A stretch of DNA of 64,000 nucleotides. Origin: Utricularia gibba. Taxonomy: Eukaryota; Streptophyta; Magnoliopsida; Lamiales; Lentibulariaceae. The stretch covers positions 1,652,416 to 1,716,415 of the forward strand of contig NEEC01000021.1 of the NCBI GenBank assembly GCA_002189035.1, read 5' to 3'. A program made the translations under genes and the position numbers. Position 1 is the stretch's first letter. Each line of letters begins with the position of its first letter. Shown piece by piece: positions 50,443 through 63,702 of the stretch. Below the pieces are notes generated by a model, which did not search any database, was not told the DNA's origin, and saw only the letters and a program-made list of their open reading frames with translations.

Positions 50443-51360
50443 CTAAAATGGTTCGTCTCCGATTAAGGGGAACAGTGGGAACATTTGTTCTTTGTTTCTT
50501 TCAAGGATGGCGTCTACGAAAGATGAGGCGGAGCAAGCTTCAAACACTTCATCCAACAGAAACCCACTGCTCTTCATGTTATCCATCGCCCCTGTCTCCT
50601 CCTCCTCCTCGGTTCCTCCGGAGACATCTTCAACGAGAAAGTCTGTCCATTCGAAGCTCGATTTTGTTATCTCCTGGATATGCCATTCCTCACCCGATTC
50701 TATCTTCTGTCTCATGACCAAATTTAGTGCTTCTAGCTGGGAATAGAGTTCGGCATTTGGCGGTTTGAAATCCACAGGTAGAGTCTGGTGGGGTTTCGGC
50801 ATTGCTCCGATGTTGCCGTAGTCGGCGAGTATTTGGGAGAAGGGCTTGTGAGTTACAGGGTCAATTCCCATGGTCGAGAGCTTCTTCCTTAGTTTTCTGT
50901 TCCACAGGATTTTCACATCGCTCTCTGTTTTCCCCTGAAGTTGCTGTGCGATAATGAGCCATCTTTGCCACGAAATAACACACACAGATTGTCAGCGGAT
51001 TTACGGAAACGAAGGTTGCAATTATCCACAGTTGATTCTCTGTCTCGAGATTATCCTACCTGCTGCCTATTGCTGCATGAAGCTGGATTACAAGATCCTC
51101 TTCCTGAGGAGTGAAGAAGCAGGTCCTCTGCCATGGCAACAGACCCTGCTTCTTGCTATCACTCTTCCCAAATTTACCCCTTGCATTCCCGTCCCTCCTT
51201 CTCTGTCCTGCTGAAACACATACATGGCGGACTAAACCATACAGATACGAAACACTAATAAATACCACAATCCGGGAACTCAACCTGATCTGCTGATCCA
51301 GATTCCTGTCCTGGTCGCGTAAACTGGCTCATCTAGGGGGCCCTTCTTCACCATTTTCAT
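50443..51360 (-). CDS. MYB35/TDF1-like factor with a degraded R2 repeat
   Basis: Three exons (51285-51360, 51060-51207, 50443-50962) join in phase to 247 aa. R3 is recognisable: FTPQEEDLVIQLHAAIGSRW, LIIAQQLQGKTESDVKILWN. After it come KLRKKLSTMGIDPVTHKPFS, a late WTDFLVED and a C-terminal CSASSFVDAILERNKEQMF, matching the ends of TDF1/MYB35, a tapetum regulator needed for pollen. R2 is hardly recognisable. Exon 1 gives only MKMVKKGPLDEPVYATRTGI, and exon 2 keeps GKS but has lost the CRLRW recognition-helix sequence. R3 also has ILWNRKL where NHWNTKL is usual. Intron positions match R2R3-MYB genes. It may be a decaying copy or a non-DNA-binding derivative. Confidence 0.75.
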
Positions 51361-52124
51361 GTTCCTGGTTTAAATTCCAAACCTCTTGGCCTTTAATTAA
51401 TACATGTCATCCCTCCGAGGGGAGCGACAAAAAAAGCATGAAGTGAAAGGGATCATCCGCAGCAGCATTTGCATGATGCGAACTTATCTGGCATTCCGTT
51501 TTTTCATCAGCAAGAGTTTTATTGGGGTGTTAATAGTGGGTTAAAGAGCATTCTCGATCTGATTAGATTGGAATTGGGTGAAGACGCAACAGCACGACTT
51601 TTATTTTACATGATCGCAAAGGAACTATTTTCATGTGGTTCCCTTTCAAATCTTATCAGAAATTGAGATGAGAAAAACAAGCAGGCAGAGAAGCGGTAGG
51701 GGTGAAAGAAACTCAATAGACCAATTGAAATTTATATTTTTATTGGATTTTAAAGGATATATGAAGGATAGAGTGAGAGTCTAGAAACGAAAGGGAAAAA
51801 ACTGGATAGATTATGTACATGAATTCTGTACAGAGAATGCAACCTAAATCCATTTGAATAGAAGAATGTACGATACCATTGACTTGCTGTTGCGTTGGTA
51901 TTGAGCATATTCATGCTTGGTCCCCATGCCTACTATGAAGTAGATGCCGCCTACTTCCAGACGCTACGACTATTCTCTGCAAGAGGAATGGAGAGCTTTC
52001 TGTTGCTTGCCCCGCTCCTCTAAATCTTATTATTCAATTATCGTGTCATCGGCTCTCTTTGGAGTTGTGGGCATTTCCTACGCTTTCTTCTTGTTAAAAA
52101 AAATAGAACCTTTTGGTTGGAAAG
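51361..52124. other. shared upstream region of MYB and GALT genes
   Basis: About 760 bp of AT-rich sequence with no gene. It must carry two divergent promoters. No clear TATA pair was assigned. Confidence 0.4.
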
Positions 52125-54728
52125 ATGAAGAAAGCGACTATGGAAGGTCTGTATAGTGTGATCGTGTCGACTAGATTGCTGCTCGTGGTGTTGGTTTTGT
52201 ATGTCACTTTCATGGTTCTCGGAACTCCTTTCGTCTTCCAAAATGAGATCGGTTTAGTATCTGATGAAGGACTGAACATTGGTAATGATGGATTTTTGAA
52301 TTCGAATCCTTCTCTGCATGAAGGCCGTACCACTTCGGAGGAGGAGAAGACTCATGTTGGTCTTCTTGAAGTTCCCTCACATGGGAAAATCAAGTCTTTG
52401 ATTTCTAGCTTGAATCTTTCTGCAGCCATTGCAGATTCTATCACTGAAGGTGGGATTTTGAATTCAGCTAGAGACGCCATTCCCTTTGGTAGAACGCTGT
52501 GGGACGCGATTGAAAATGAAGCCAGTAGAAATGGATCGTCCAATATCAGCACTCACACCACTAGCAGCACCGACTCTGAGAAATGTCCACATTCAATATC
52601 ATTGGTTGGTGATGAATTTTCAAAGAACGGAAGATTACTAGTGCTGCCTTGTGGCCTCACATTCGGGTCCCATATAACAGTTGTCGGGAAGCTACATGCC
52701 CAAAACGAAATCAAGATTTCAAACCAAGGGCAATACGTGATGACGGATTTACAGTTCTTGATAGAATTGCAGGGGCTGAAGACAGTGGAAGGGGAGTACC
52801 CACCAAGAATCCTACATTTCAATCCACGGCTGAAGGGGGATTGGAGTGGGAAGCCTGTCATTGAAATGAATACTTGCTACAGGATGCAATGGGGAATCTC
52901 TCAACGCTGTGAAGGTTTGCGGTCCACAGCAGATGAGGAGACGGGTGAGTGTGCAATGGGGTTCATAGTATTATTTAATCTGAGTTTAGCACGTGGTACG
53001 GATGGTGAATGGAGAAATAGTGGTCTCCAAGGGAGCTTAACTGGCCTATGTATGGTAGTTTGGTAGAATTTACTCGTCGGTTCCTTGTAAAGCAATCTTT
53101 GGACGGTGGATGCTTTTTTTTTTTTACGTTTTAAATCATCCAGCTCTGCTGTCTAGTGTCTTGACTGTCAGGTTTTTGAACCTTATGCAGTCGATGATAT
53201 GGTCAAATGTGAAAAATGGGTCTATGGTGATGATGACAACAAACCTGAGAATTCAAAGGCGACATGGTTGCTCAGCCGTTCAACTGAAAGAACAAAAAGT
53301 ATGGTATCCGTGGACAGACCATTCCCTTTTGTGGAAGAAAAATTATTTGTGCTCACTCTCACAGCTGGCTTAGAAGGTTATCATGTCCATGTTGATGGGA
53401 GGCATGTTGCTTCATTTCCATACCGCACTGTGAGAAGGATTTTATCCTTTACTTATCTCTTTTTCTCATGAGATATAGGAATCACTTGAGTTCAATCTAA
53501 TGATCCAGGGATTTGCTCTCGAGGATGCCACCGGATTGGCAATAAATGGGGATGTTGATGTTCATTATGTTGTTTCTGCTTCACTTCCATCATCACATCC
53601 CATTTTTAGTTCTCAAAGGCATCTTGACTTGTCTGAAAGATGGAAGTCTCCTCCAATTGTAGATAGAAATGTTGAACTTCTCATAGGTATTCTATCAGCT
53701 GGAAACCATTTTGCTGAACGCATGGCTGTGAGAAAGTCCTGGATGCAGCATCATCTTATCAAGTCTTCAAAAGTTGTTGCACGCTTCTTCGTTGCATTGG
53801 TGGGTGCTGTGTGATTTTTCTTTTTTCGCTGCGGTACAAGTAAATGCTCCTGAAAAACTTACATAGAGCAAGTGTTGGATTAGAATGCAAGGAAAGAAGT
53901 AAACATAAAAGTAAAGAAGGAAGCCGAGTTTTTTGGCGACATTGTTATAGTACCGTACATGGACAAGTATGATCTCGTCGTTCTGAAAACACTCGCCATT
54001 TGCGAATATGGGGTGAGTCTTTGAACCTCAAGTGTTGGTTGTGGCATTCGTTTTCCGCAGTCTTTTTTACTGTTAGAATTTACAGGTGAGAACCGTTTTG
54101 GCAAAATATATCTTGAAGGGTGATGATGACACGTTCGTAAGGGTAGATGCTGTCCTAGATGAAGCGAGAAAGGTTGGAAAACTGAGCTCGTATGTTGGCA
54201 ATATAAACTACCATCATAGGCCCCTACGCAGTGGTAAATGGGCTGTTTCGTATGAGGTACCGTAGACAAGTACTCCCTTACCTTTGACGCTGCTCGCTTA
54301 GTTACTTAGACCTGAACTCATTTTCAGGAATGGCCTGAGGAAGACTATCCACCGTATGCGAATGGAGCGGGCTACATTCTGTCGTATGATATTGCTAAAC
54401 ACATTGTTTCTGATTTCAAGCAGCACAAACTTCGGGTAAGCGTAGGTAGCTCCGTGTTTGGTTGCCTTCCAGTTCTAACAACACTGGTAACTTGAACTAG
54501 TTATTTTCGTAGTTGTTCAAAATGGAGGATGTAAGCATGGGAACTTGGGTTGCAAAGTTCAACAGCACGACTCCCGTGACGTACATCCATAGCCGGAAGT
54601 TCTGCCAATTTGGATGCGTAGAAGGCTACTTAACGGCTCATTACCAGTCTCCAAGGCAGATGATGTGCCTCTGGTACAAGCTAACTCGTTTTGGAAGTGG
54701 AAGGCCCTCTTGTTGCAACCTGAGATGA
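52125..54728 (+). CDS. hydroxyproline O-galactosyltransferase, GALT2-6 type
   Basis: These Golgi enzymes add the first galactose to hydroxyproline of arabinogalactan proteins. Exons: 52125-52944, 53191-53429, 53509-53799, 53884-54012, 54086-54256, 54328-54435, 54513-54728, in phase, 657 aa, the usual length. A type II anchor (about residues 13-34, [16 protein letters not shown]) is followed by a stem and a galectin-like lectin domain (about 190-400: [39 protein letters not shown]). The GT31 catalytic domain has [19 protein letters not shown], the DxD-type metal site in [12 protein letters not shown] (about 506), [20 protein letters not shown] and [10 protein letters not shown]. The start is the first ATG in frame. 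The gene is intact. Confidence 0.93.
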
Positions 54729-55366
54729 GATAGATGCAATCACAACTTCCAAATATAGATTGTCAAGTACATTGATTGATAAGATACACAACCTTGTTGA
54801 CATACTTTGAGCAGAAATCAATCAAATAAACAAAACAAAAGGATGCAATTTTATAAAAAATCTAAAAGTACAGAATAGACACAGCATGTTACTGGTTAAA
54901 AAAAAAGAAAAGAAAAGAAAAGAAAAGAAATAGCTTGTTATCAAGGAATTTGGACAGGCGCCCTGAGAGGTCAGAAGTATCGCTGAAGGACAGGAAACTT
55001 GAATCGATGTTCGGTATCCAAAGAAGCTCAGCAGAGAAGCACAAGTATTCATGTTGACGCGAGCATGATTTTGCAAGTGTGGGGTGTACAAACTGAGAAC
55101 TAGTCTGCTGAAGTTCGTGAATATTACTGCTGATTAGCAGGAATTGGATTAATATTTTGATAGAATATGGTGCTTGGTGAGGCATTGCCTCTTTATCTTG
55201 GATGATCATCCCATTTGAGCGGTTGTATGCAACGAATGGCTTGTTCATCATCATCTATCCAATTTGGATTCTGTATCGCCATTGTGAACGGATGTCGCTA
55301 GGGCATCTGTATAACATAACGAGAGTAAAAAGAACAGCACACTCCCCCACTGTAGGAGCTAAACTA
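54729..55366. other. intergenic between convergent GALT and NPF genes
   Basis: Contains an (AAAAG)n microsatellite at about 54901-54930. A minus-strand open frame (54889-55254) has no family resemblance. Both 3' UTRs lie here. Confidence 0.5.
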
Positions 55367-57404
55367 TCATATCAACACGTCCATATCCTTTTTGTGTTGC
55401 AATTCTAGCACAGTGACAGTGGGACTCTCGCCAGTGCCTTTGTACCTATACCACTTCGCACAGACAAGGAAGTAGCAAAAGTTGAAGGCAGACACCCCCG
55501 CGACTAAGTAATAGAAATAGTCCAATCTTCCCTTGTTGAGATCCTCCGGCAGCCAGTTTCCCGAAGGCCGCTTGTTCGTCCACTGGTGCACCCCTGCTAT
55601 CAAAAATCCATGAATATAACTTGAAACAGCCATGGCGCAGAAGAAGAAAGACCCCGCAAAACTCTTCATATTCTCCGGGAACTGTTTGTAGAAGAACTCC
55701 GATTGGCCAACGGAGGCGAAAGCCTCAGCGAGGCCCACGATCAACAGCTGTGGAACCAGCCAAAACGCGGACATGGAAGAAACGGCGCCCCGGTGGGAAT
55801 GAACGGCTTGTAGAGGCTTGGAAAGGGCGAGAGAACGTCGTGTATCTTCGACGCGCGCGCCGACCAAAGAGGCGATAATTGTGAGAAAAATGCCAACACC
55901 GATACGTTGGAGCACGGTGATTCCGGTCTCTTTCCCGGTGAGGCGGTGTAGGAAAGGCACGACCAAGCGGTCGTATATAGGTAGCCAAATGATGAGACCT
56001 ATCATTTGGAAGATAGCGTAGGTGGCCGGTGGGACCTGGAAGGAAGTGCCCCCAAGGTGGCGGTTGGACTGCATTGCCTGGAAGACGAGGTATTGTGGCC
56101 TCTCGCCTACATGGTAAAGAATGGTTGCAGCCCAAATGGGGAACACTCGGAGAATGCATTTAAGCTCCTCCACCTGCTGCACGCTGCAGAGCCGCCACGG
56201 GTTCGCGGAGGAGCCGTTTGGGTTGATCTTGTCCTCTGCCGTCAAGATCGCCGCTTTGTCTAGAAATCTGAATAGAAAAATAGGAAAATTAGTTGGAAGG
56301 AAAGAACTGGGTTCGTGTTGCAAAGCCAAATGGAGTGAGTGAGAAGGGCAAGGCAGAATCCTTGCCTGAACTGAGGAGTGTGGGGAAGCTTGGAGTTGAT
56401 GGACTTGGGCGGGGTGTACTCGAAAAGGCGGAAGGAATGCTGCTGGTTGAGCATGAGGCTACGCTTCCTGATGGCTGCAACGACTACCTGAGTGAGGCTT
56501 GTCAGTGGGCTGCCTTCGGGCTTAACCATGACGTAAATCTTGGTGCCGATGAAGAAAACGAAGCAGGAAATCAACATGAAGGTGGTCGGAATCCCTAGGC
56601 CCACCGGCCAGCTCACATCGGACTGGATGTAGACGACCAGTGTCAAGGATACCACTTGGGCAAATGTGAGGGTAAAGAAGTACCAATTGAAGAAGCTATT
56701 GATCCCCCTTTTCCCGGATTCGGTATGTGGGTTAAACTGATCCACGCCGAACGCGAGGTTGCAGGGCCGAATTGTTCCGCCACCGATGATCATCAGCGCA
56801 AATCCCAATAGAAGAAACGCCATTTGCCATGGTGTAGGTCCTATGCACGCCTCCGCATCCGGTAGACACTGCGGTGGGTGCAAGTTCTTGAATACCGCCG
56901 TCAGCGTTATCGCCAGCAGTCCCTGTAAACCAAATGAAATCAACACCGTCTTTTCCTTCACTGGAATAGGTATCACATGCGGTGCAATTAATATCTGTTT
57001 TACCAGAGTGGAGGTGATGGACCCGAATCCAAGTGTCTTGTAGCGGCCGAAGTAGGTATCGCTGAAAAATGCGCCAATCAAAGTGGCGAAATTAGTAGTC
57101 CCACTGAATACACTTAGGAGCGTTGTTGCGGAAACGCGCTTCATGTTGAAAACTGTTGTCAGGTACACCTGCATATTGGACAGCGTCCCAATCGCCCCGA
57201 GCTTCTCAAATGTCTCGTTCCCTGGAAACAAAGAAAAACCAGAACTCAGACCTCAACTCACCTCATTCAAGCTATCTTTTTTTTTTCTTTCCAACCTAAG
57301 ATGTAAGGCATGGCCCTTATTCCTCTGTAATTGATCTCCGGTTCCTCCATCTCCTCACCGCTTTCGCCTCCGCCGGGAAACACCCTGTGCTCGGGTTCCG
57401 CCAT
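55367..57404 (-). CDS. NRT1/PTR family transporter, NPF2 subfamily
   Basis: A proton-coupled transporter of the major facilitator superfamily with 12 spans; NPF2 members carry nitrate, glucosinolates or other metabolites. Exons: 57296-57404, 56366-57221, 55367-56267, in phase, 621 aa. Exon 1 carries NYRGIRAMPYILGNETFEKL; the ExxEK/R proton-coupling motif is ETFEKL. FFSDTYFGRYKT, the GGGTIRPCNLAFGVDQFNP loop and the large cytosolic loop between spans 6 and 7 (about 300-345) follow. FFYKQFPENMKSFAGSF and a C-terminal ELQHKKDMDVLI complete it. The FEKLGxIGTLSN signature points to NPF2.9-2.14-like proteins; the substrate cannot be told. Intron 2 (56268-56365) has a GC donor (AG|GCAAGG). Confidence 0.92.
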
Positions 57405-59164
57405 TTATCTACAGTTGAAGAGGAGAACGAAATGGGGGCTCAGGAGTAGGAGTAGCTGAATGCCATATCTGCTTCAACTCATATAGACTAGACAGGCAGA
57501 TGGTAGTTGGTTGTTGATGTGAATAATGTAGCTGAGAGACTTTTTCCAACTCTCCCCCACCGGAGGTGCTGTTGAATGGGTCTCTCTCCCCGTCCCTCCT
57601 CGATCTCTTTGAGTCTCCTTGAGTATGATTTTGTCGACCTTATCATTTAAAAAGTCAGAGAATTGGTTGGCCCACATTATCTCTGGCACACTAATGTGGC
57701 ATTTAACGTCATCCCACCACCACGATGGTTGTGTGTAATTGGATGTTCCAACCAAACAAAACACTCACTTTCATTCCATTGCTATCTTTCGCACTCCAGT
57801 TAACAGTGAGTCAAGATCCATTGACTTGTTCGCCGTATGAGTGATGTGATTAGATGTAAGTGTGAAAGGTTGACCTTGGAGAGTGATTCTGGCAGAGTAA
57901 ATGGTTGGACTTTGCGTTCATTGGGGGGCAACTGGCTAACGACGCGACGGGCACCAACCAAGGACCCACAGGTATCATTTCCCTTTTCCACGTCGGCATG
58001 TTGAATATTATATAATATTACAGAGAGCACTCAGCACTTTCGTTTCTTAACTCAACACAACACGATGGAGCTGCGGCTGGCAGCATCACCAAAGGCCTTC
58101 TCTCGATGGTGGCTCGTCGCGTCAAAAACAGCTATGAATGACTCCCGCTCACCACGCAGCTGATCTTGGAACACATTTTATGCTTTCCAAGTGCAACCAA
58201 CCGTCTCGGATTGGAATATTAAACCCAAATGCAATCAAGCATACCTAGAGGAGAACCGAATAGCAAAACATTGTAGGAGTTTCTGATGGGAAAGTAACAG
58301 GCGAGAATTATGAAACCAGCATTATTGGGGAAGACGGGTGCCGGTTTTGTAAGCTACCTAACCAAACAACTGCAGTTATGAGATGTGGTTTCCAACTGTA
58401 ACACAATTGGCCAAATCAGCGGCAAGCGTGTGTAATGGATGTGAGACTGCAAGCATCTTACATCGTTGTATCCGAAACAGGGCCAAGACCAGAGACACGT
58501 ATGCCACTTTCTAGCACCAGCCAATGCGCTGTTATGAGAGAGCCAAAAGAAGACGGTACATAGTAAGCATCATCATCTAGAGAGACACCTATCTCATGCG
58601 CTTCATCTCCAACCAATTTCTTTTTTCCTGAGGACTTACAAATCCGATCCTGATACAGAATACTTGTACTGCAGGAACGAATATATGGTGCAAATTCCAC
58701 TTCACAGAATATGACGCACACAAGCATATTCCATTAACATGCAATGGCATTTTCTGTGCGAAACATTGACAAAAGCTTCACCTGATCAGCCCAGCGCCCA
58801 GATTTACCCTCCTTGCGGAAAGGTTTGTTACAACAGAAATGGTAACTGACCTTAAAACTCTTGCTTCAGTATGTTCGGCACATTCATCATTCAAATTATG
58901 ACCATTTACTCTCTTCCAAGTGTTTCACCATCTCCACTGCACTGTCTTCAACAAATTCACATTTTATTAGACCTAGTTTGTCAAATAAGGATTTTTAAAA
59001 TATCCTTCCATTGCTTTTGCCTCCTTTCTCTCACCTAGTTTTCACCCACAAACTTCTCATCATTCGTGCAGCTATTTTTGTGGACATTCAAAGTAGACTA
59101 GGTTATTTCAAAATACGTGGACCTAACCCACATGTACCAAATCCACATGTACCAGGTATACACA
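57405..59164. other. intergenic, no gene seen
   Basis: About 1.75 kb between the NPF start and the CENP-O stop. It has short frames on both strands, including one of 89 codons (58458-58727, -) with no recognised match. It includes the NPF promoter. Confidence 0.45.
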
Positions 59165-62100
59165 CTATGCAGGCCATTCCGGAAGTGTTTCATGAAGAGC
59201 TTGGGATATGTTCAAAACCATTTCTGCAAATGCTGAAACACGCAAGGCATAAAATGTCAGATACTGCAATGAGGAGCACACCATGAGGCGAGGTGAGGCG
59301 AACCTTCTGGCAAACTCATTGCCCTAAATGCAGCTTCAGGATGCGGCAACCGAATTGGGATACTTTTTTCCTTTTTCTCACCAATTGTCGCACCACCCCT
59401 ACGACACTTCAACTGGTGAACCGGCCACGCAAGCGCGCACACACGTGATGGAAGCGTGGAGGTGAGATCATCATATCTAAGGCTCACTACTACTTTGCTG
59501 TCAATCAAAATACACCAACCATAAAACTTGAATGCTCAAGTTGCAGCTACAAACCTCAAAAACTCGTGAGGCTTGTGTGACATGAGAAATATTCAATGGA
59601 TAAAATCACATGCACTATTCACATACGCTGCTGCAATATTCCAAGTGCATTTTCAACGGTTGAAGAGCATATGCATATTTTTAAACAGAACATGAGCCCA
59701 ACAGAAAACACATGAAGAACAGGATGTTAACACATGAAAATATATGTTTCGCAACCTAATGATGGCACATAGAAAACTAAGAAAGAAAGATGGCCATTAG
59801 CACGGAGCAGGTACATATACGCACGTCAGAATAAGATGCAATCTCACCATTCAAGATCTGAAAGCACAAATTCAACCAGATTATACTGAAGACTAACATA
59901 AAGCTCTGCAATCTGGTTTCCATACAATTCTTTCAGAAGGCGGACCTGAGAAGTAAATGGAGAACTCAGAAATTACTTAGCATTAACCAACACATCATCG
60001 ACATGCACCCCCATCTAGCAAGTCTAAAAAAAAGATGTTGCATATCTAAAACTTACATGAAAGGTAACCAGGGAACGCAAACTTCACTAATTAGGTTTCT
60101 CAACATAAAAAAAAAGAAGCATCCAGAAATATCCAGAAATATGAGGACACGAGTTTAAGGATAACCTGCTCTTTTCTATCAACATATGCCTGCAACAAGT
60201 CGCCGACATAGTCTATGAACTTCTGCCTCCAAATTGAAAAATATCAATTTTCGCGTGGACATTAATTATGTAGGATATTTTGTGCAATGAAACTGGCCTC
60301 ACCATAGCATTCGTGCTGAGATACTCATTTTCTGCCTCGCGTATAGGCAAGCAGAAGGGAACTGTATGCTCAACAACGGTCATTTTCTCAAGGAAAGACT
60401 TGCTTTCCAGAACACAATGAAAAGCCTCGCAAGGTTCTCCTGTAAATGTAAGCGCTCAATTAAACCCTCATATCTGATGAAAAACGCAGATTGAGCACAG
60501 CAGTAACATATGATAACAAAAGCGACATATTTTTAGCAGGCAAAATAAACAGCACCAGAATTCTACTACGAGTTTAGCAGATGTAATGCTCAAATGATTT
60601 AAAAATACATAAATTTGTGATAAGCTGGCAAACGCATTACATGAAGTACATGGCTAATCAACCTAACTTTACATACAGGGGAAATAAAACATTCAAACCT
60701 GACAATACATGTAAAATATTGGATGATACAGTCAAGCAGTTCACCTGCAAATGACGTCTCATACAAGATGCCAATCCTCGCTCCATCCAAACAGCAAATC
60801 ATCTGCTTAATAGAGCTTTGCATTAGGTTGCTACACGGGCTAATGGCGAACAAAACACCATGCATTAGGTTGCACGAGATACTTGAAACAATTCAGCAAC
60901 CACTAATGAAAACACTTAGTTCAAGCGGAACATATTAAAAGTAGATTTCCCAACAAGATAAAACATTAACAGGATGAGAACTGGATGATAAATGGTAGAT
61001 CTACAAATATGGATCTGAAGCAGGATCAGTCGTCCCAACACAAACCTGATTTATATTCAACACACAGGTTTTTCAAAAATAAATAAGTTAAGTATCGGGG
61101 CCGGATCTCATGAAACATAATAATTGTATGAAGTGATTTACTTTATTCCCAACTTTGTATGTAATTTTCTCATGAGGAATAGCCACTGAAGAATTGCCTT
61201 GGACTTGCATTGCTTTGCGTTCAGCCTCCAAATGAACCTATCACAGATGGAGACGCATGAGAATGGAGTTGCAAAAAAAATAACGACCACTAAAATTATA
61301 TTTATTCACCAACCAAACCAAGAAGAAGAAAAAAAATACCCGCTCTCGTATCGTGGCCAGCAGACCGTCGTTCCACTCCTCGCCTTCTAAGCATACCTCT
61401 GAAAGGAATAAACATGTCCTCTTTTTAAGATCTAAGTATTAACAGATACATATAAGAGACCAAAAAAAAAGTAAATGAAGGAATGATGTAAAAGTACATT
61501 GTTTATTAAAGAGGATGCATTGACCTTTGAAGATATGGCATCGCATAAACAAGATGTCAGTGTGCAACAAAACCAACTCCTTATTCCCCATCATATGGCT
61601 CAAACATTTCGAAAATACCACTACAGTTTCCTAGAGTTGGTTAAGCCTTTGGATTGTTCTTTCGGGATTTTTTTTCAAATGAAAATTTATTTTTTACGGT
61701 ATCAAATCATTACAATTGTAAGGCGGTGCATTTTGTAACATTTCATATAACCACTATCACTGAATCTGCTTAGTCTGATTACCCTAGCCGTTATACTTTT
61801 CCCGTCATGAATTATGAATTCAGTTGCACCTAAATTTAACATCTGCCTTACTGTATCTTAATGGCTTTTGCAGACACCACCACTCCCTTTTCGCCGCGCA
61901 AACAAGGAAAAAATGGCAGCAACGGGAAAAATACCTTCAGTCTGAGAGGCACGGAATGCTTCAAATTCTCTGTGCAGACGCTCAAAAATAGTCTTGTCAG
62001 AGTCCCTGAAGATTCATAAGCATATCCGGACACTATTTTGTTGTAGGCAAGTACCCATATGGTGGAAGGGAGAGGATTGCCATGAACCATTGTGAATAGA

Positions 62101-62562
62101 AATAAAATATGACTAAAAATCTCGGATTACCTAGAAAGCCGCTCTGTTAATTCTCCATGCCTTTTAAAAACACTGGAAACTGGAAAAATGGATTAGGTGA
62201 GAGATACTGAAAAAAAGTTGGGTAATTATTCAAGACACTAAACAAAATGCTTAGTAGTCTCCAGCGGCAGCACGTAATAAAAAAACAATAATTGATACAT
62301 CTTGTGCGAGTAGTCTCCAACAGCAAATGCTCCGCCTGGGGAAATTTCCGATCAGAAGAAGGAAATTAGCCAACATACTTATGAAGATAACACAACACTA
62401 ATCCATTATAATCCAAGGGTCGATTAGTTTTCCTCTAATCTCGAGCTTCATGTAAATGACCCTTTGAATAGGAAAAAACCCCAGTAGTCAGGAGAAGCAG
62501 GACATGAGACAAATTACCACTCCTTCCTGTGGGCGCTCTAGCACCTCATCAACTTGCGGCAT
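59165..62562 (-). CDS. CENP-O: centromere protein O (MCM21 family), kinetochore subunit (one apparent frameshift)
   Basis: CENP-O is part of the inner kinetochore (COMA/CENP-OPQRU group). I placed 12 exons: 62518-62562, 62299-62335, 62131-62172, 61935-62005, 61340-61398, 61142-61237, 60745-60802, 60303-60439, 60166-60222, 59848-59945, 59304-59497, 59165-59232. Landmarks are FKRHGELTERLSRDSDK, GEEWNDGLLATIRER, ICCLDGARIGILYETSFAGE, FLEKMTVVEHTVPF, FIDYVGDLLQAYVDRKEQVR, and VVVSLRYDDLTSTLPSRV near the end. Exons 3-12 join in phase. Exons 1 and 2 join only if a base is missing at CCC (complement of 62531-62533); a fourth C gives PTGRSGGAFAVGDYSHK. The result is 320 aa. It is the last gene before the telomere repeats. 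Confidence 0.85.
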
Positions 62563-63702
62563 TTCGAACAGCGCCCTATAAACAATCGAAAAACGGAGCA
62601 CCGATCAAAACAACAGCAATTAAAAAACAAAGTTGTTGACAGGATGTAAAAATGACAAGAAGTTGGACGCAAAAAAGCTGAAGGAATTTCCAACGAGATA
62701 AAAATTGGGGAGTAGCTTACCACGAAATTGTTGAAAGTAAAACCCTAGTTCGACGTTGGGGAACCTTCTTCTTCCCTAACAGAGAGCTCCGTTTTCTTTT
62801 TCTTTTTTTTGTTTTTGTTTTTCAGGGGCCATCTATACACTTATTTTTTTATTATTTTTCATGAGACTAGTGATGTGTTAATTAAAGATTAATAATGGGG
62901 CTTTGATTGGGATAAAGCCTAAGCTTATCAAATATTTAAGTTATTTTTTGTTTATCTTGATATCCATTACTCGCATTGGAAAATGGGGAAACAAAATGAA
63001 GGATTCAAATGAAACTAAAAGGAGTTTCAATTGACTCCGCGCCAGCAATCCCAGCGCCATTAGAACGTAGCCCACAGGGCATTGCATTATTGCCGTGTTG
63101 TCGCATATCATCATAATATCTAATTGCATTTGAAATAGCGGTTGAATGGTGTTCGGTTACGAAGATCCATCTTCCACCCTATTTCTAGACGGATCTTCAG
63201 ATGTTGTTCGAGCCCCGCGTCAATTGAAGGTTTAGGAATTAAACAATTTGCAAATTTGGAGGAGGATGACATGTGAGTTGTTTGTGTTACAAGAATATGC
63301 ATATTAAATTCTGATCTAATCTTAATTTTCCATACCAGATGTAGAGAATCTAGTGAAATATAGAAATACAATAATGTGTATATAAGGACATCATGATGGT
63401 TGTTAATGTGTTTTTGATACATAGAATTCTTCTAAATCTAGTTTTGAAAATAGCATGATAAATTTTTTAAATAGAGTTCAGGATAGGATTTCTATTCTTG
63501 GATTTCATAGGTTATAGATATGATTCTGATAAACATGAAAGTCCAATGGTTCCATAACGTTTTAATACTCAAAAGATGGCTTGATTTTAGTCACACAGGG
63601 GAGGCATCTCGTGGCCAAAACAATTGAAACATTGTGATTTGTAACTAAAAGAACATGCAAAGTTTTGGCTTCCTAAGAGTATTTTATCCTTCTACCAAAT
63701 AT
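62563..63702. other. subtelomeric spacer
   Basis: About 1.1 kb of AT-rich DNA between the CENP-O start and the first telomere-like repeats. Poly-T and TTTTTC-rich tracts lie near 62790-62860. No gene, satellite array or transposon feature was seen. Confidence 0.6.

Noticed and set aside
54889-55254. 121-codon minus frame between GALT and NPF
   Set aside because: Two overlapping frames are equally open, it ends in a translated poly-purine microsatellite, and it resembles no family.
58065-58163. 32-codon ATG frame, tested as an RTFL/DVL or other small peptide
   Set aside because: Lacks the conserved C-terminal motif of those families.
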